Shown in pieces: positions 53,819 to 62,215 of a DNA stretch of 64,000 nt. Position numbers and translations under genes: made by a program. Each line of letters begins with the position of its first letter. Positions within the stretch are counted from its first letter, which is position 1. The notes beneath the pieces are model-generated. The model was not told the DNA's origin and did not search any database. It saw only the letters and a list, made by a program, of their open reading frames with translations. Source of the DNA: JAXLVB01 sp046329195 (lineage in GTDB: Bacteria > Bacteroidota > Bacteroidia > Cytophagales > Spirosomataceae); contig JAXLVB010000002.1 in NCBI GenBank assembly GCA_046329195.1, positions 2,356,001 through 2,420,000 of the forward strand, read 5' to 3'.

Positions 53819-54439
53819 ATGTTTAACACCAAGCAACGCATCGTAGAAGCATCAGTCCGCCTGTTCAACGAAAACGGGATGGACAGCGTGCGGCTCCAAC
53901 AAATAGCCGAAGAAGTAGGCATTAGTGTGGGCAACTTGGCCTATCATTTCAAAAACAAAGAAGCTATCATTGAGTCGGTGTTTGAGCAAGTATTTGAAGA
54001 GTTTGACACCATTTTCAGGCAGTATCTGGCACAACCCAACTTAGCCGATTTTGATATTCAAATCAGTCAATTTTATAGTTTCTTTTCCAAAAATCACTTT
54101 TACCTCTCTGAGTTTTTTAAAGGAACGGTAGCCAATACACCCTATCATCAGCAATGGCAACACTACGTGACCAAAATGATGATTCAGCTTCGAAGTCGCT
54201 TGCAGTTTTTGGTGATGAAGGGTGTGCTTGTGCCAGAGCCTCGTGCTGGGCATTATGAAATCATAGCCGAACAAATCTGGATGGCGCTGGTGTTTTTTAT
54301 CCCCAAATGCAACATGACAGGCCAACCTACCGATGTGGCCAACTACCGCAAAAACGTCTGGAGCTTGCTCTTCCCCTATTTTACTACCCAAGGCCAACAA
54401 GAATTCTCCACAGGTATCTTGCCTCATTTTCAGTGGTAG
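53819..54439 (+). CDS. TetR-family regulator 2
   Basis: 206 residues. HTH region KQRIVEASVRLFNENGMDSVRLQQIAEEVGISVGNLAYHFKNKEAI, closely similar to TetR 1 with the same recognition helix core. The ligand-binding domain diverges more, so the two may answer different signals at shared operators. It ends 249 bp before hupS, next to the tandem palindrome at 54585, the usual arrangement for a local regulator. Confidence 0.85.
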   Translation: MFNTKQRIVEASVRLFNENGMDSVRLQQIAEEVGISVGNLAYHFKNKEAIIESVFEQVFEEFDTIFRQYLAQPNLADFDIQISQFYSFFSKNHFYLSEFFKGTVANTPYHQQWQHYVTKMMIQLRSRLQFLVMKGVLVPEPRAGHYEIIAEQIWMALVFFIPKCNMTGQPTDVANYRKNVWSLLFPYFTTQGQQEFSTGILPHFQW

Positions 54440-54584
54440 AGGCTTTTGATAAGGTTCTGAAGCGTTTGCTTCTAACGTTGTTATGGGTCAATCCTCTTTT
54501 TCTTGCAGTATTCTAAGCGAATCAATCCAAAAAGTGACTTTTATCATTGGGTTTGGTAGGGTGATTTTTTAAAATTGAAAAATT

Positions 54585-54624
54585 TTTAGAAAATAATTTC
54601 TAAAATTAGAAATTATTTTCTAAA
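54585..54624. promoter_or_regulatory. 40-bp palindrome with two tandem operator-like sites before hupS
   Basis: Arms of 19 bp (54585-54603 and 54606-54624) are perfect inverses around AA. Each half is itself a near-palindrome: TTAGAAAATAATTTCTAA at 54586-54603 and TTAGAAATTATTTTCTAA at 54606-54623. The same 18-bp unit occurs once before hypA (43964-43981). It lies 65-104 bp before the hupS ATG, suitable for an operator controlling the structural genes. Confidence 0.65.
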
Positions 54625-54688
54625 TTGCATCAGTTATAAAAATTCCACAAAAAATACAACTCAGACCAAACTTCAACTCATTTAAACT

Positions 54689-55672
54689 ATGGCAAACGTC
54701 CTATGGCTTCAAGGGGGGGCATGTAGTGGAAACACCATGTCATTCCTCAATGCCGAAGAACCCACGGTGATTGATCTGGTAACAGACTTCGGAGTGAACA
54801 TTCTTTGGCATCCATCTGTCGGTCTCGAAATTGGCGAGCAGGTTACTCACTTACTTCAAGATATTCTTGCTGGCAAAGTACAGTGCGATATTTTGGTGTA
54901 CGAAGGCAGTATCATTCAGGGTCCTAACAATACGGGTACCATGAACTACTTCTGCGACCGCCCCATGAAAGACTGGGTACAAGAGCTATCTAAAGTAGCA
55001 GGTTTTGTAGTAGCCATAGGAGACTGTGCCACTTGGGGAGGGATTCCGGCGGTAGCTCCAAACCCTTCGGAGTCAACTGGGGTGCAGTTCTTGAAAAAAG
55101 AAAAGGGTGGTTTTTTAGGAGCCAACTACAAATCTAAAGGTGGCTTGCCCGTAATCAACATTCCAGGTTGCCCCGCCCACCCCGACTGGATTACTCAGAT
55201 TCTGGTTGCCATCGCCACCGGTCGTATTGGTGATGTGCTATTGGACGAATATCATCGCCCCAAAACCTTCTTCACTGATTTTGTGCAAACGGGTTGCTCT
55301 AATGTGGTGAACTTTGCCAACAAGGTAGATGGTGGATTTGGAAAACGAGGCAATGGGTGTTTGTTCTATGAAGTGGGTTGTAGAGGACCAATGACTCGTG
55401 CGAGCTGTAATCGTATTTTGTGGAATCGTCAATCGTCAAAAACCCGAGCCAATCACCCTTGCTTGGGCTGCACAGAGCCGGGTTTCCCACACCACGACCT
55501 CATGAAAGGAAGTGTGTTCAAAACTCTCAAGTACTTAGGGTTTCTGCCACAAGATGTGCCCGCTGGGAACTCAAAACTCGGTTACTACATGCGAGCAGGC
55601 TTTGAAAAAACCATGCACGCCGTAGAAGTAGCCGTTGGGGTCGAAAAATCACACTCGCAAGGCTCTAAATAA
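54689..55672 (+). CDS. hupS: [NiFe]-hydrogenase small subunit, group 2a type
   Basis: 327 residues. The N-terminus MANVLWLQGGACSGNTMSF has no twin-arginine signal, so the enzyme stays in the cytoplasm. It carries the iron-sulfur relay to the NiFe site. The proximal cluster motif, C-x-x-C in most hydrogenases, is C12-S-G-N15; this replacement occurs in the Huc/HupS group 2a enzymes, where a [3Fe-4S] cluster is found. AIGDCATWGGIPA, INIPGCPAHPDWI, QTGCSN, GCLFYEVGCRGPM, SCNRILWN and HPCLGCTEPGFP supply the remaining ligands. 63 bp precede hupL. Confidence 0.94.
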   Translation: MANVLWLQGGACSGNTMSFLNAEEPTVIDLVTDFGVNILWHPSVGLEIGEQVTHLLQDILAGKVQCDILVYEGSIIQGPNNTGTMNYFCDRPMKDWVQELSKVAGFVVAIGDCATWGGIPAVAPNPSESTGVQFLKKEKGGFLGANYKSKGGLPVINIPGCPAHPDWITQILVAIATGRIGDVLLDEYHRPKTFFTDFVQTGCSNVVNFANKVDGGFGKRGNGCLFYEVGCRGPMTRASCNRILWNRQSSKTRANHPCLGCTEPGFPHHDLMKGSVFKTLKYLGFLPQDVPAGNSKLGYYMRAGFEKTMHAVEVAVGVEKSHSQGSK

Positions 55673-55735
55673 ACCTCACACCTAGTTGCCTGTAAGTAGT
55701 GTGTATCCTACTTATAGGCCAAAACAGACATCATC

Positions 55736-57331
55736 ATGGCAATCAAAAAAGAACTCAATATATCGCCCGTTGGTCGGGTAGAAGGCGACCTCGACGTGAA
55801 AGTCTATATGGAAGATGGCGTCGTGACTCGTGCACACACCCAAGCGGCTATGTTTAGGGGATTTGAGCGAATCATGGCTGGCAAAGATCCTCAGTCAGGC
55901 TTGATTGTGACCCCACGGATTTGTGGGATATGTGGCGGCTCGCACTTGTACTGTGCGTCGTCGGCATTGGATACCGCTTGGCAAACCACTCTGCCACCTA
56001 ATGCACTCTTACTCAGAGCTATCGGACAAGCTACTGAAACCATTCAGTCGATTCCACGCTGGTTTTATGCGATTTTTGCGACTGACATGGCCAACAAAAA
56101 ATTCGCCAGTAAGCCCCTTTACGACGAAGTAGTGCGTCGCTTTGCGGCCTATGTGGGCACCTCGTTTCAGCAAGGGGTGGTCACTTCGGGGCGACCTGTA
56201 GAGGTCTATGCAATCTTTGGCGGACAATGGCCTCACTCGTCGTACATGGTACCGGGTGGTGTGATGTGTGCCCCTACCCTCAAAGACATCACTCGTGCCC
56301 ATGCTATCATGAACCAGTTCAGAAAAGAATGGCTCGAATCGCTTTGGCTTGGCTGCTCGATTGAGCGATACTTACAAATCCAAACCTGGGACGACCTCAT
56401 GGCTTGGGTAGATGAAAACGAGTCGCAACGCAACTCTGACTTGGGCTTATTTATCAGAGCCAGTCTTGAGTTTGGCTTACACAAATTTGGGCAAGGTGTA
56501 GGCAAGTTTGTAGCTTATGGTACGTATTTACACAAAGACCATTATCAAAAACCGACCATCGAAGGTCGCAACAAAGCGCTAATTAGCCGTTCGGGTTTCT
56601 TTGATGGTAGCAAATACTTTGAGTTTGACCATTTGCAAATCAAAGAGCACGTGCAGCACTCTTGGTATCAGGATGTAGCCGCCGCCCACCCTTGGGATGA
56701 GCCACTGCCTACGCCACTTGTTTCGCAAAACTTAGAGCATACCGATTTTGGCGGTAAATACTCCTGGGCCAAAGCACCTCGCTACATGGACTTTGCGGCT
56801 GAGGCGGGGCCGTTGTCTCGGGTATTAATGAACGCCAACCCCAACAATCACCTCCCACACCAAATCTACGACCCACTGTTTGGGGATATTTACGCCAAAC
56901 TTGGGCCAAGTGTGTTTACCCGTACGCTGGCAAGAGTACACGAAGCCGCTCGCCTCTACTTATTGATTGACGAATGGCTTCGCCAAATTGACCTAAACGG
57001 CGAGTTTTACATCAAGCCTGAAGAAAAAGATGGCAAAGGCTTTGGTGCTACCGAAGCAGCACGTGGCTCATTGGCACACTGGATTGAAATCGAAAATGGG
57101 GTTATCAAAAACTATCAAGTAATGGCTCCAACGACTTGGAATGTAGGCCCTAACGACGAAAAAGGCAATCCTGGCCCTATCGAAGCAGCGTTGGAAGGCA
57201 CTGAAATAGAAGACGCACACGACCCCGTAGAAGTAGGCATGGTGGCTCGTTCGTTTGACTCATGCTTAGTCTGTACCGTGCACGCTCACGATCAAAAAAC
57301 TGGCAAAGAACTGGCGAAATTTAAGTTGTAG
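55736..57331 (+). CDS. hupL: [NiFe]-hydrogenase large subunit, group 2a type
   Basis: 531 residues. It binds the NiFe(CN)2CO centre and splits H2. The L1 motif RICGICGGSH (61-70) gives Cys63 and Cys66; the L2 motif DSCLVCTVH (508-516) gives Cys510 and Cys513. Fifteen residues after His516 form the C-terminal peptide that a maturation protease removes. ISPVGRVEGDLDV near the start and SFDSCLVCTVH near the end match cyanobacterial HupL and mycobacterial HucL rather than groups 1, 3 or 4. Full-length with intact ligands, so probably functional. Confidence 0.95.
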   Translation: MAIKKELNISPVGRVEGDLDVKVYMEDGVVTRAHTQAAMFRGFERIMAGKDPQSGLIVTPRICGICGGSHLYCASSALDTAWQTTLPPNALLLRAIGQATETIQSIPRWFYAIFATDMANKKFASKPLYDEVVRRFAAYVGTSFQQGVVTSGRPVEVYAIFGGQWPHSSYMVPGGVMCAPTLKDITRAHAIMNQFRKEWLESLWLGCSIERYLQIQTWDDLMAWVDENESQRNSDLGLFIRASLEFGLHKFGQGVGKFVAYGTYLHKDHYQKPTIEGRNKALISRSGFFDGSKYFEFDHLQIKEHVQHSWYQDVAAAHPWDEPLPTPLVSQNLEHTDFGGKYSWAKAPRYMDFAAEAGPLSRVLMNANPNNHLPHQIYDPLFGDIYAKLGPSVFTRTLARVHEAARLYLLIDEWLRQIDLNGEFYIKPEEKDGKGFGATEAARGSLAHWIEIENGVIKNYQVMAPTTWNVGPNDEKGNPGPIEAALEGTEIEDAHDPVEVGMVARSFDSCLVCTVHAHDQKTGKELAKFKL

Positions 57332-57511
57332 TTACCAACGGGGGTTAAGAGATTAGTCAATATTTGCTTATTTATCAACCTCCAACGTTATCTTTACCCA
57401 AGGTTATTGAGTCAATACACATTGGCTTAGTAACCTTTTTAACTACTATCTCCTCGTTATTTAGTAGAGAGTGCCTGTGTCTTCACGGGCTACCAATCAA
57501 ACGTAAATTGA

Positions 57512-57973
57512 ATGAAAACCGCCATCATGGGTTTTGGAAACCCTGTTCGCTCCGACGACGCCGTAGGATGCTATGTGATTGAACAATTAGAAAAACGAGG
57601 GTTGGCTTCGGACGAACTGAGTTTGTTTGACATGGGAACGGGCGCCTTTGAGGTATTGTTTAAGTTACAAGGCCACCAGCGGATTATCATCGTAGATGCC
57701 GTCATTAATACTGGCGAGCCACCCGGAACCCTCTACAAAGTGCCTGCTCAAGAAATAGAAGGAGCTATCCAAGACGACCCGATGGTGTTTTTGCACAGTA
57801 TCAAATGGGACCAAGCTCTGAGTTATGCCAAGAAAATCATGCGGGAAAACTACCCCGATGACATTACCGTTTACTTGATTTCAGTTGAGAATACCCGCCT
57901 CGAAATCGAACTATCTGAGCCTGTTAGACTGGCCGGAGAGCGAGTTATCGAACTGATAATGAATGGCCTATGA
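57512..57973 (+). CDS. Hydrogenase maturation endopeptidase
   Basis: 153 residues of the HybD/HupW family. MGFGNPVRSDDAVGCYVIE contains the nickel-sensing acidic residues (Asp of SDDAVG), FDMGTGAFE and IIIVDAVINTGEPPG follow, and FLHSIKWDQAL provides the metal-binding histidine. It cuts HupL after its C-terminal L2 histidine once nickel is inserted. The TGA stop overlaps the next ATG (ATGA), so translation is coupled. 180 bp separate it from hupL. Confidence 0.92.
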   Translation: MKTAIMGFGNPVRSDDAVGCYVIEQLEKRGLASDELSLFDMGTGAFEVLFKLQGHQRIIIVDAVINTGEPPGTLYKVPAQEIEGAIQDDPMVFLHSIKWDQALSYAKKIMRENYPDDITVYLISVENTRLEIELSEPVRLAGERVIELIMNGL

Positions 57974-58272
57974 AACTACAAAACGGACATATCATCATTC
58001 CATCGGCCATAGTGCAAGAGGTTTTGAATTCCGAAAACCAAATCAACTACGTGTATTATCCTGAACGGCGGCAGTTGTTATTAGCGGCTAAATCCAAGCA
58101 CTTTTTTGAGCAACTGCACGCTACCCAATGGACTATTCTCAAAGACAAAAACCTGCAAGGTGATAAGTCATGGTTTGTGCGAGAAATTCTGATTGACCAC
58201 GAACTTGATGACACCGACCGAACCTTAATGTACGAAATCAAAACCACAGGAATCATCTCGATTGACCTCTAA
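57970..58272 (+). CDS. Small protein coupled to the hydrogenase protease, unknown
   Basis: 100 residues, no family recognised. It begins KLQNGHIIIPSAIVQEVL and has two alternating hydrophobic strands followed by an acidic helix-like part (EILIDHELDDTDRTLMYEI). The ATGA overlap with the protease gene means it is translated together with it, which argues for a role in hydrogenase maturation or as an auxiliary subunit. It is shorter than HucM and shows no convincing similarity to it by eye. Confidence 0.6.
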   Translation: MKLQNGHIIIPSAIVQEVLNSENQINYVYYPERRQLLLAAKSKHFFEQLHATQWTILKDKNLQGDKSWFVREILIDHELDDTDRTLMYEIKTTGIISIDL

Positions 58273-58284
58273 TCCTCTTTGTTT

Positions 58285-59802
58285 ATGCTCAATTTTTATG
58301 TAGCGCCGGAGCACTTATCGTCACTGAAAGCCCTTGTCAACGCCGAGTTTCGGCTTCATGAAGTGGTACAGCTATATGACCTATCGGCGCTTCAGCAGTC
58401 GGAGAGTGATGCCTGTCATCTGATTACCCATCAGACCATTAAGCTGGCATTAGACTGGCACAATCAACAGCCGCCTTTCTTGCTCCCTTACCCATTGCCG
58501 TTAAGTCCAGCGCATTTTTTAGCCGTAGCCTACACCTTACTCGGTAATTTTGAGATGGCCTACCAACACGCTGAACAGTCTCCCGCATTGCTACATGATA
58601 TTGACGCACTCAATCGAATCCAGCATGGTATTCAGGTTAATTTGCCACCCGAACCTACTGAGTTTAGCAATCCTTTGGAAGAGTATCGGTACTGGCACAA
58701 TGCGGCAGTGATAGCACACTATGCCGAAACCACACATTTTGTGCATTACAGCCTGATTCGTCGCTACTATGAACGAGCTTTCGATTTGGCCCCTAACGAC
58801 GAGTTTCGAGCCTTTACAGGTAAACATTGGGCTACTCTGCTGCTCGACGCCGACGAACTCAACGCCGCCGACCAATTGCTCTCGGCCTGTATTGGTTTTG
58901 CTATTTCAGAGACTGCTACTATCGAACTCCGTAATCTACAAAGTGGGGTGTGGATGAAACAACTCCACGTACCCTACGACCCCGTTTTGTTAGAAAATAT
59001 CAAAACCACGTTGTGGCAAGTACTACAGTATTACGAAAACCATGAGCAACCCATCCAAGCGGCTTTGTTGCTGGTAGATGCCTCTCAAGTTGCGAATTAT
59101 ACCGATAGCTTTGCTGAGTCGTTGGGATACATCAATCGAGCCATTCAGTTGTTAGAACAAGAAGAAATGCCTGAGTTAGTGGCCAATGCCCAGTATCGAA
59201 AAGCTACGCTGCTGTTTACATGGGCGCAACAGGGACATAGCCAGTTTTTTAGACCTGCAATGGATGCCTATCATCAAGCCCTAAAGGTGTTTACCAAAGA
59301 CCAAACTCCTGATATTTTTGCAGAGATTCAGCATCATTTGGGCGTAATTTACAGCGAGATCCCCGATGAAGTAAAGAAAAAAAGCGTGTGGGCAGCCATT
59401 TCGGTCAGTTCGTTTAAAGAGGCATTTGGCTATTTTACCCGAGAAACCAACCCTTACGAATACGCACGCTTGTGCAATAGCTACGCCAACGCCTTGACCA
59501 AATACCCAGAGGCCAAACTCACTGACAATTACGCCAAAGCGTTGGATTTTTACCGAGAAGCCCTCCAAATCCGCACAGCCGACGAGTATCCGTATGAGCG
59601 CACGCTGACGCTTTTGAATTTTCTGGAATCGGCCTGGTTGATGTCACTAACAGATGAGACACAACAACAAGCGCTCTTTGAAGAAATGACCCTCAACGCT
59701 GAAGAAATTCTAACCTTAGTAGAAGATCCAAAACTCTGCAAAGAAGCAGAAGAACACCTTCAACGCTTGGCAGTATTGAAGGAAAAGTTGTCCATAGCGT
59801 AA
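58285..59802 (+). CDS. TPR-repeat protein of the hydrogenase locus
   Basis: 505 residues from the ATG at 58285; no signal peptide. It is almost entirely helical with TPR-like units, clearest in FAESLGYINRAIQLLEQEEMPE, FFRPAMDAYHQALKVF and YAKALDFYREALQIR. TPR proteins are found next to several group 1h and 2a hydrogenase operons and may scaffold assembly; that role is inference here. Last gene of the locus, 12 bp after the small protein; beyond it the base composition changes to AT-rich. Confidence 0.72.
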   Translation: MLNFYVAPEHLSSLKALVNAEFRLHEVVQLYDLSALQQSESDACHLITHQTIKLALDWHNQQPPFLLPYPLPLSPAHFLAVAYTLLGNFEMAYQHAEQSPALLHDIDALNRIQHGIQVNLPPEPTEFSNPLEEYRYWHNAAVIAHYAETTHFVHYSLIRRYYERAFDLAPNDEFRAFTGKHWATLLLDADELNAADQLLSACIGFAISETATIELRNLQSGVWMKQLHVPYDPVLLENIKTTLWQVLQYYENHEQPIQAALLLVDASQVANYTDSFAESLGYINRAIQLLEQEEMPELVANAQYRKATLLFTWAQQGHSQFFRPAMDAYHQALKVFTKDQTPDIFAEIQHHLGVIYSEIPDEVKKKSVWAAISVSSFKEAFGYFTRETNPYEYARLCNSYANALTKYPEAKLTDNYAKALDFYREALQIRTADEYPYERTLTLLNFLESAWLMSLTDETQQQALFEEMTLNAEEILTLVEDPKLCKEAEEHLQRLAVLKEKLSIA

Positions 59803-60250
59803 GAGCACTCCACAGCACTCTTTTTTTGTAAATTCATTCGACGTTCAATGCAGCACATACTCAATACTCATCAGTAAACTGTCTTATTTCAACAATCTAT
59901 AAGACATCCTTCTCAAACACCAAAAGATTGAACCAAACAAAAAAGCCCAATAATGGTAATTGCATTTTTAAAGCCTTTTTTTTAGCTTTGTACAAAGTAT
60001 TCCGATAACGGGCATTAATATTAATTTATAAATTATTAGGCATTCAACTTGCCCTCTCCTTCACAATACACTGATTATCAATTGATTAACCTAGAAAAGC
60101 TTTGATAATTGGGATATTTAGATGAACTTGTATAATTAAATATTTACAAAAACGAGTACCTAAAAGCTATTCAATAGCTTCTTAAAGAAAGTAATTTTTT
60201 TACAGAAGTAAAACACTATTTAATCACTTCAATATGAGGATAGTAACTAA
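59803..60250. other. AT-rich intergenic region before the methyltransferase remnant
   Basis: 448 bp with no gene I can support. It is markedly richer in A and T than the hydrogenase locus. AAAGCC and GCCTTTTTTTT near 59970-59990 may be a weak terminator. It marks the change from the conserved locus to the disturbed IS-rich end. Confidence 0.5.
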
Positions 60251-60980
60251 ATGAAAAAATTTACAGTAATAGATTTCTTTTGCGGTGCTGGAGGCTTTTC
60301 TGAGGGTTTCAAGCAGATGGGTTATGAGATTATATGTGGCTTTGACCATTGGAAACCTGCTGTAGATACGTTTAATCACAACTTTGGCTTGTGTTGTAAT
60401 CCCAAGAATATTCTTGACTTTAAAAGTTCAATCGTTGAAATCGAAAATCTGCCAAACACGGATATTATTATTGGTAGCCCACCTTGTGTAAGTTTTTCAA
60501 GTTCTAACAAATCAGGTAATGCTGACAAGTCACTAGGAGTTGAACTAACAGAAACTTTTTTGAGAATTGTTGCTGTAAAAAAACATCAGCCTAATTCGGT
60601 TCTTAAGGCTTGGTTTATGGAGAATGTGGTAAACTCAAAAAGGTATTTACAGACAGCGTATACTTTTAAGGACTTAGGGCTTACTGATTGGGCGATTAAA
60701 AATAGAATTAGCCCTCTAAAGATTGCAATTGATTTATATGACAATACAACAATTATCAATTCAGCCGACTATGGGTCATTTCAGGCTAGAAAAAGAGTAA
60801 TATCTGGCGAAATCATCAAGAAAGGGAAACTGATGATTCCAAAAACAACTCATTCAGAAAATGGTCAAGATGGTAAAGAAAAATATTTGACTATTGGAAA
60901 AATGAAGAAAAACTTCCCTCATCCCTTTTCTAAAAAAACAGAAAAATTAATTAACGACCCACAATATCAATTACAAATTC
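60251..60980 (+). pseudogene. Truncated DNA (cytosine-5)-methyltransferase
   Basis: 243 native residues before the IS boundary. Motif I is VIDFFCGAGGFSEGF, the catalytic motif IV GSPPCVSFSSSN has Cys79, motif VI is ENV at 124-126 and motif VIII SADYGSFQARKRV at 171-183. The target-recognition domain and motifs IX and X are missing; after residue 243 the frame enters the IS and stops after eleven more codons. The enzyme cannot bind its cofactor and DNA normally, so it is inactive. The low GC content suggests acquisition as part of a restriction-modification unit. Confidence 0.85.
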
Positions 60981-60996
60981 TGTCCTGCCCCCTGTC

Positions 60997-61860
60997 TTAC
61001 GGTACCAGTTTAAAGTAGAGATTCTGATTTAGTTTTTCAAAGTTAGCAGGTGTTTGATATTTCAAGCAGGAATGTGGCCTGAGAAAATTATAGTTGCTGT
61101 GCCAGGTTGTCAACAGGTCGTTGATTTCCTCGAGAGAATAGAACCAATTCAAGTTCAGGCACTCCTTCCGAAGCGTTCCGTTGAGGCGTTCGATGATTCC
61201 GTTCTGGGTCGGCTTACCCGGTTGGATGAACTTGATTTCAACACCCCTGGCCGCTGCCCACCCAGCAAGCGCTTGGCTGATGAATTCCGCCGTTGTCGCA
61301 GCGGACATAGCGGGGAAACCCCTGATTTGGCCAATCCTGTCGAGGGTTTCCACCAGTTTGGGGGCGGTGATGCTGGCAGCTGCCTCCACCCAGAGGTCTT
61401 TTCTCGAGCACTCGTCCACCACGTTTATGATTCGCACGCTCTGCTGTTTGTCCCCCATCACCCACTCGCTCAGGAAGTCCATCGCCCAGCCTTCGTTGAT
61501 TTTCTCTGGCGGTAGCAAACCCTCGAAGACCCGCTTGATGCGGGGCTTTTTTGGGTTCCTGTGCAGGCTTAGTCTTGCGCTCTGATAAAGCCGGTATGCA
61601 CGGTGCCTGCCGATTCCTTCGCCTTGGTTCTTCAGGTAGGCCAACATCAGGCGGAAGCCCCATGCCGGGTGTTCCCGCCTAATCTGCTTCATCCTTTCCA
61701 CCCACGGGCTACCTAATCGGTGGTCATGGCCGTCGATTTGCGCTCTTTCTGCTCATACGCTGTCGAGCGTCTCAGGCGCAGCCACTGGCAGATGCGGCGT
61801 TTGCTCAACCCGGCCTGTTTACCCTGTACATGACCCATCAGTTCCACCTTTGCTGCTGGT
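60997..61860 (-). pseudogene. IS3 transposase OrfB, copy 1, frameshifted
   Basis: The N-terminal part (GHVQGKQAGLSKRRICQW) is in one frame and ends with a stop at about 61713; the rest, from VERMKQIRREHPAWGFRL to the end, is in another. The first catalytic Asp (WAMDFLSEW) and the Glu (IIERLNGT) of the DDE triad are in frame. The region that should read CDNG-PEF is out of frame and reads SAATTAEF, so the second Asp is lost. Not functional as written. Confidence 0.8.
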
Positions 61861-61870
61861 ATGCTTCTTT

Positions 61871-62134
61871 TTAGAACTCCACCGCCTCGCTGACCACCTC
61901 GTGCTTGAGTTGCAGCTCGGCGTACATCTTTTTGAGGCGGAGGTTTTCCTGTTCGAGTTCCTTGAGCCGGCGCTTGTCCTCGTGCTGTTCCGTCTCTGCC
62001 TCGTTCTTCCACTTGTAGAACGTGGCTGGGCTTATTTGGTGTTCTTCGCACAGTGCCTCTACTGTCTTGGCTCCTTTCAGGTAGCTGTCCAGTATGGCTC
62101 TGCGCTGGCTCTCGTTGAATCTGCTCTTTCGCAT
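61871..62134 (-). CDS. IS3 transposase OrfA, copy 1
   Basis: 87 residues. MRKSRFNESQRRAILDSYLKG begins a helix-turn-helix of the IS3/IS911 type, and KRRLKELEQENLRLKKMYAEL is the leucine-zipper that follows. It ends in the A-rich sequence where OrfB normally begins by -1 frameshifting. Intact in this copy, in contrast to copy 2. Confidence 0.88.
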   Translation of the reverse strand: MRKSRFNESQRRAILDSYLKGAKTVEALCEEHQISPATFYKWKNEAETEQHEDKRRLKELEQENLRLKKMYAELQLKHEVVSEAVEF

Positions 62135-62215
62135 GGTGCTTGTTTTAAGTGTGAAAATAATTGTTGTCCATTATTTCTCTACTTATTTTTGGCACCGCTC
62201 TCTGGGGGTAGGACA

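Larger units (their letters stand above)
60981..62215 (-). mobile_element. IS3-family insertion sequence, copy 1
   Basis: 1,235 bp. The ends TGTCCTGCCCCC (60981) and, read from the other side, TGTCCTACCCCC (62215) are terminal inverted repeats with TG...CA tips as in the IS3 family. It encodes OrfA and a broken OrfB on the minus strand. The flanks ATTC (left) and GTTG (right) show no target duplication. Confidence 0.88.

Noticed and set aside
44052..59802. Assignment of the hydrogenase to a membrane-bound group 1 enzyme
   Set aside because: HupS lacks a Tat signal and a C-terminal membrane anchor, no cytochrome b gene is present, and the sequence motifs match group 2a.
61238..61663. ORF of 141 residues inside IS copy 1
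   Set aside because: It is the OrfB sequence read in the wrong frame, opened by indels; only a short CDNGG stretch belongs to the real transposase frame.
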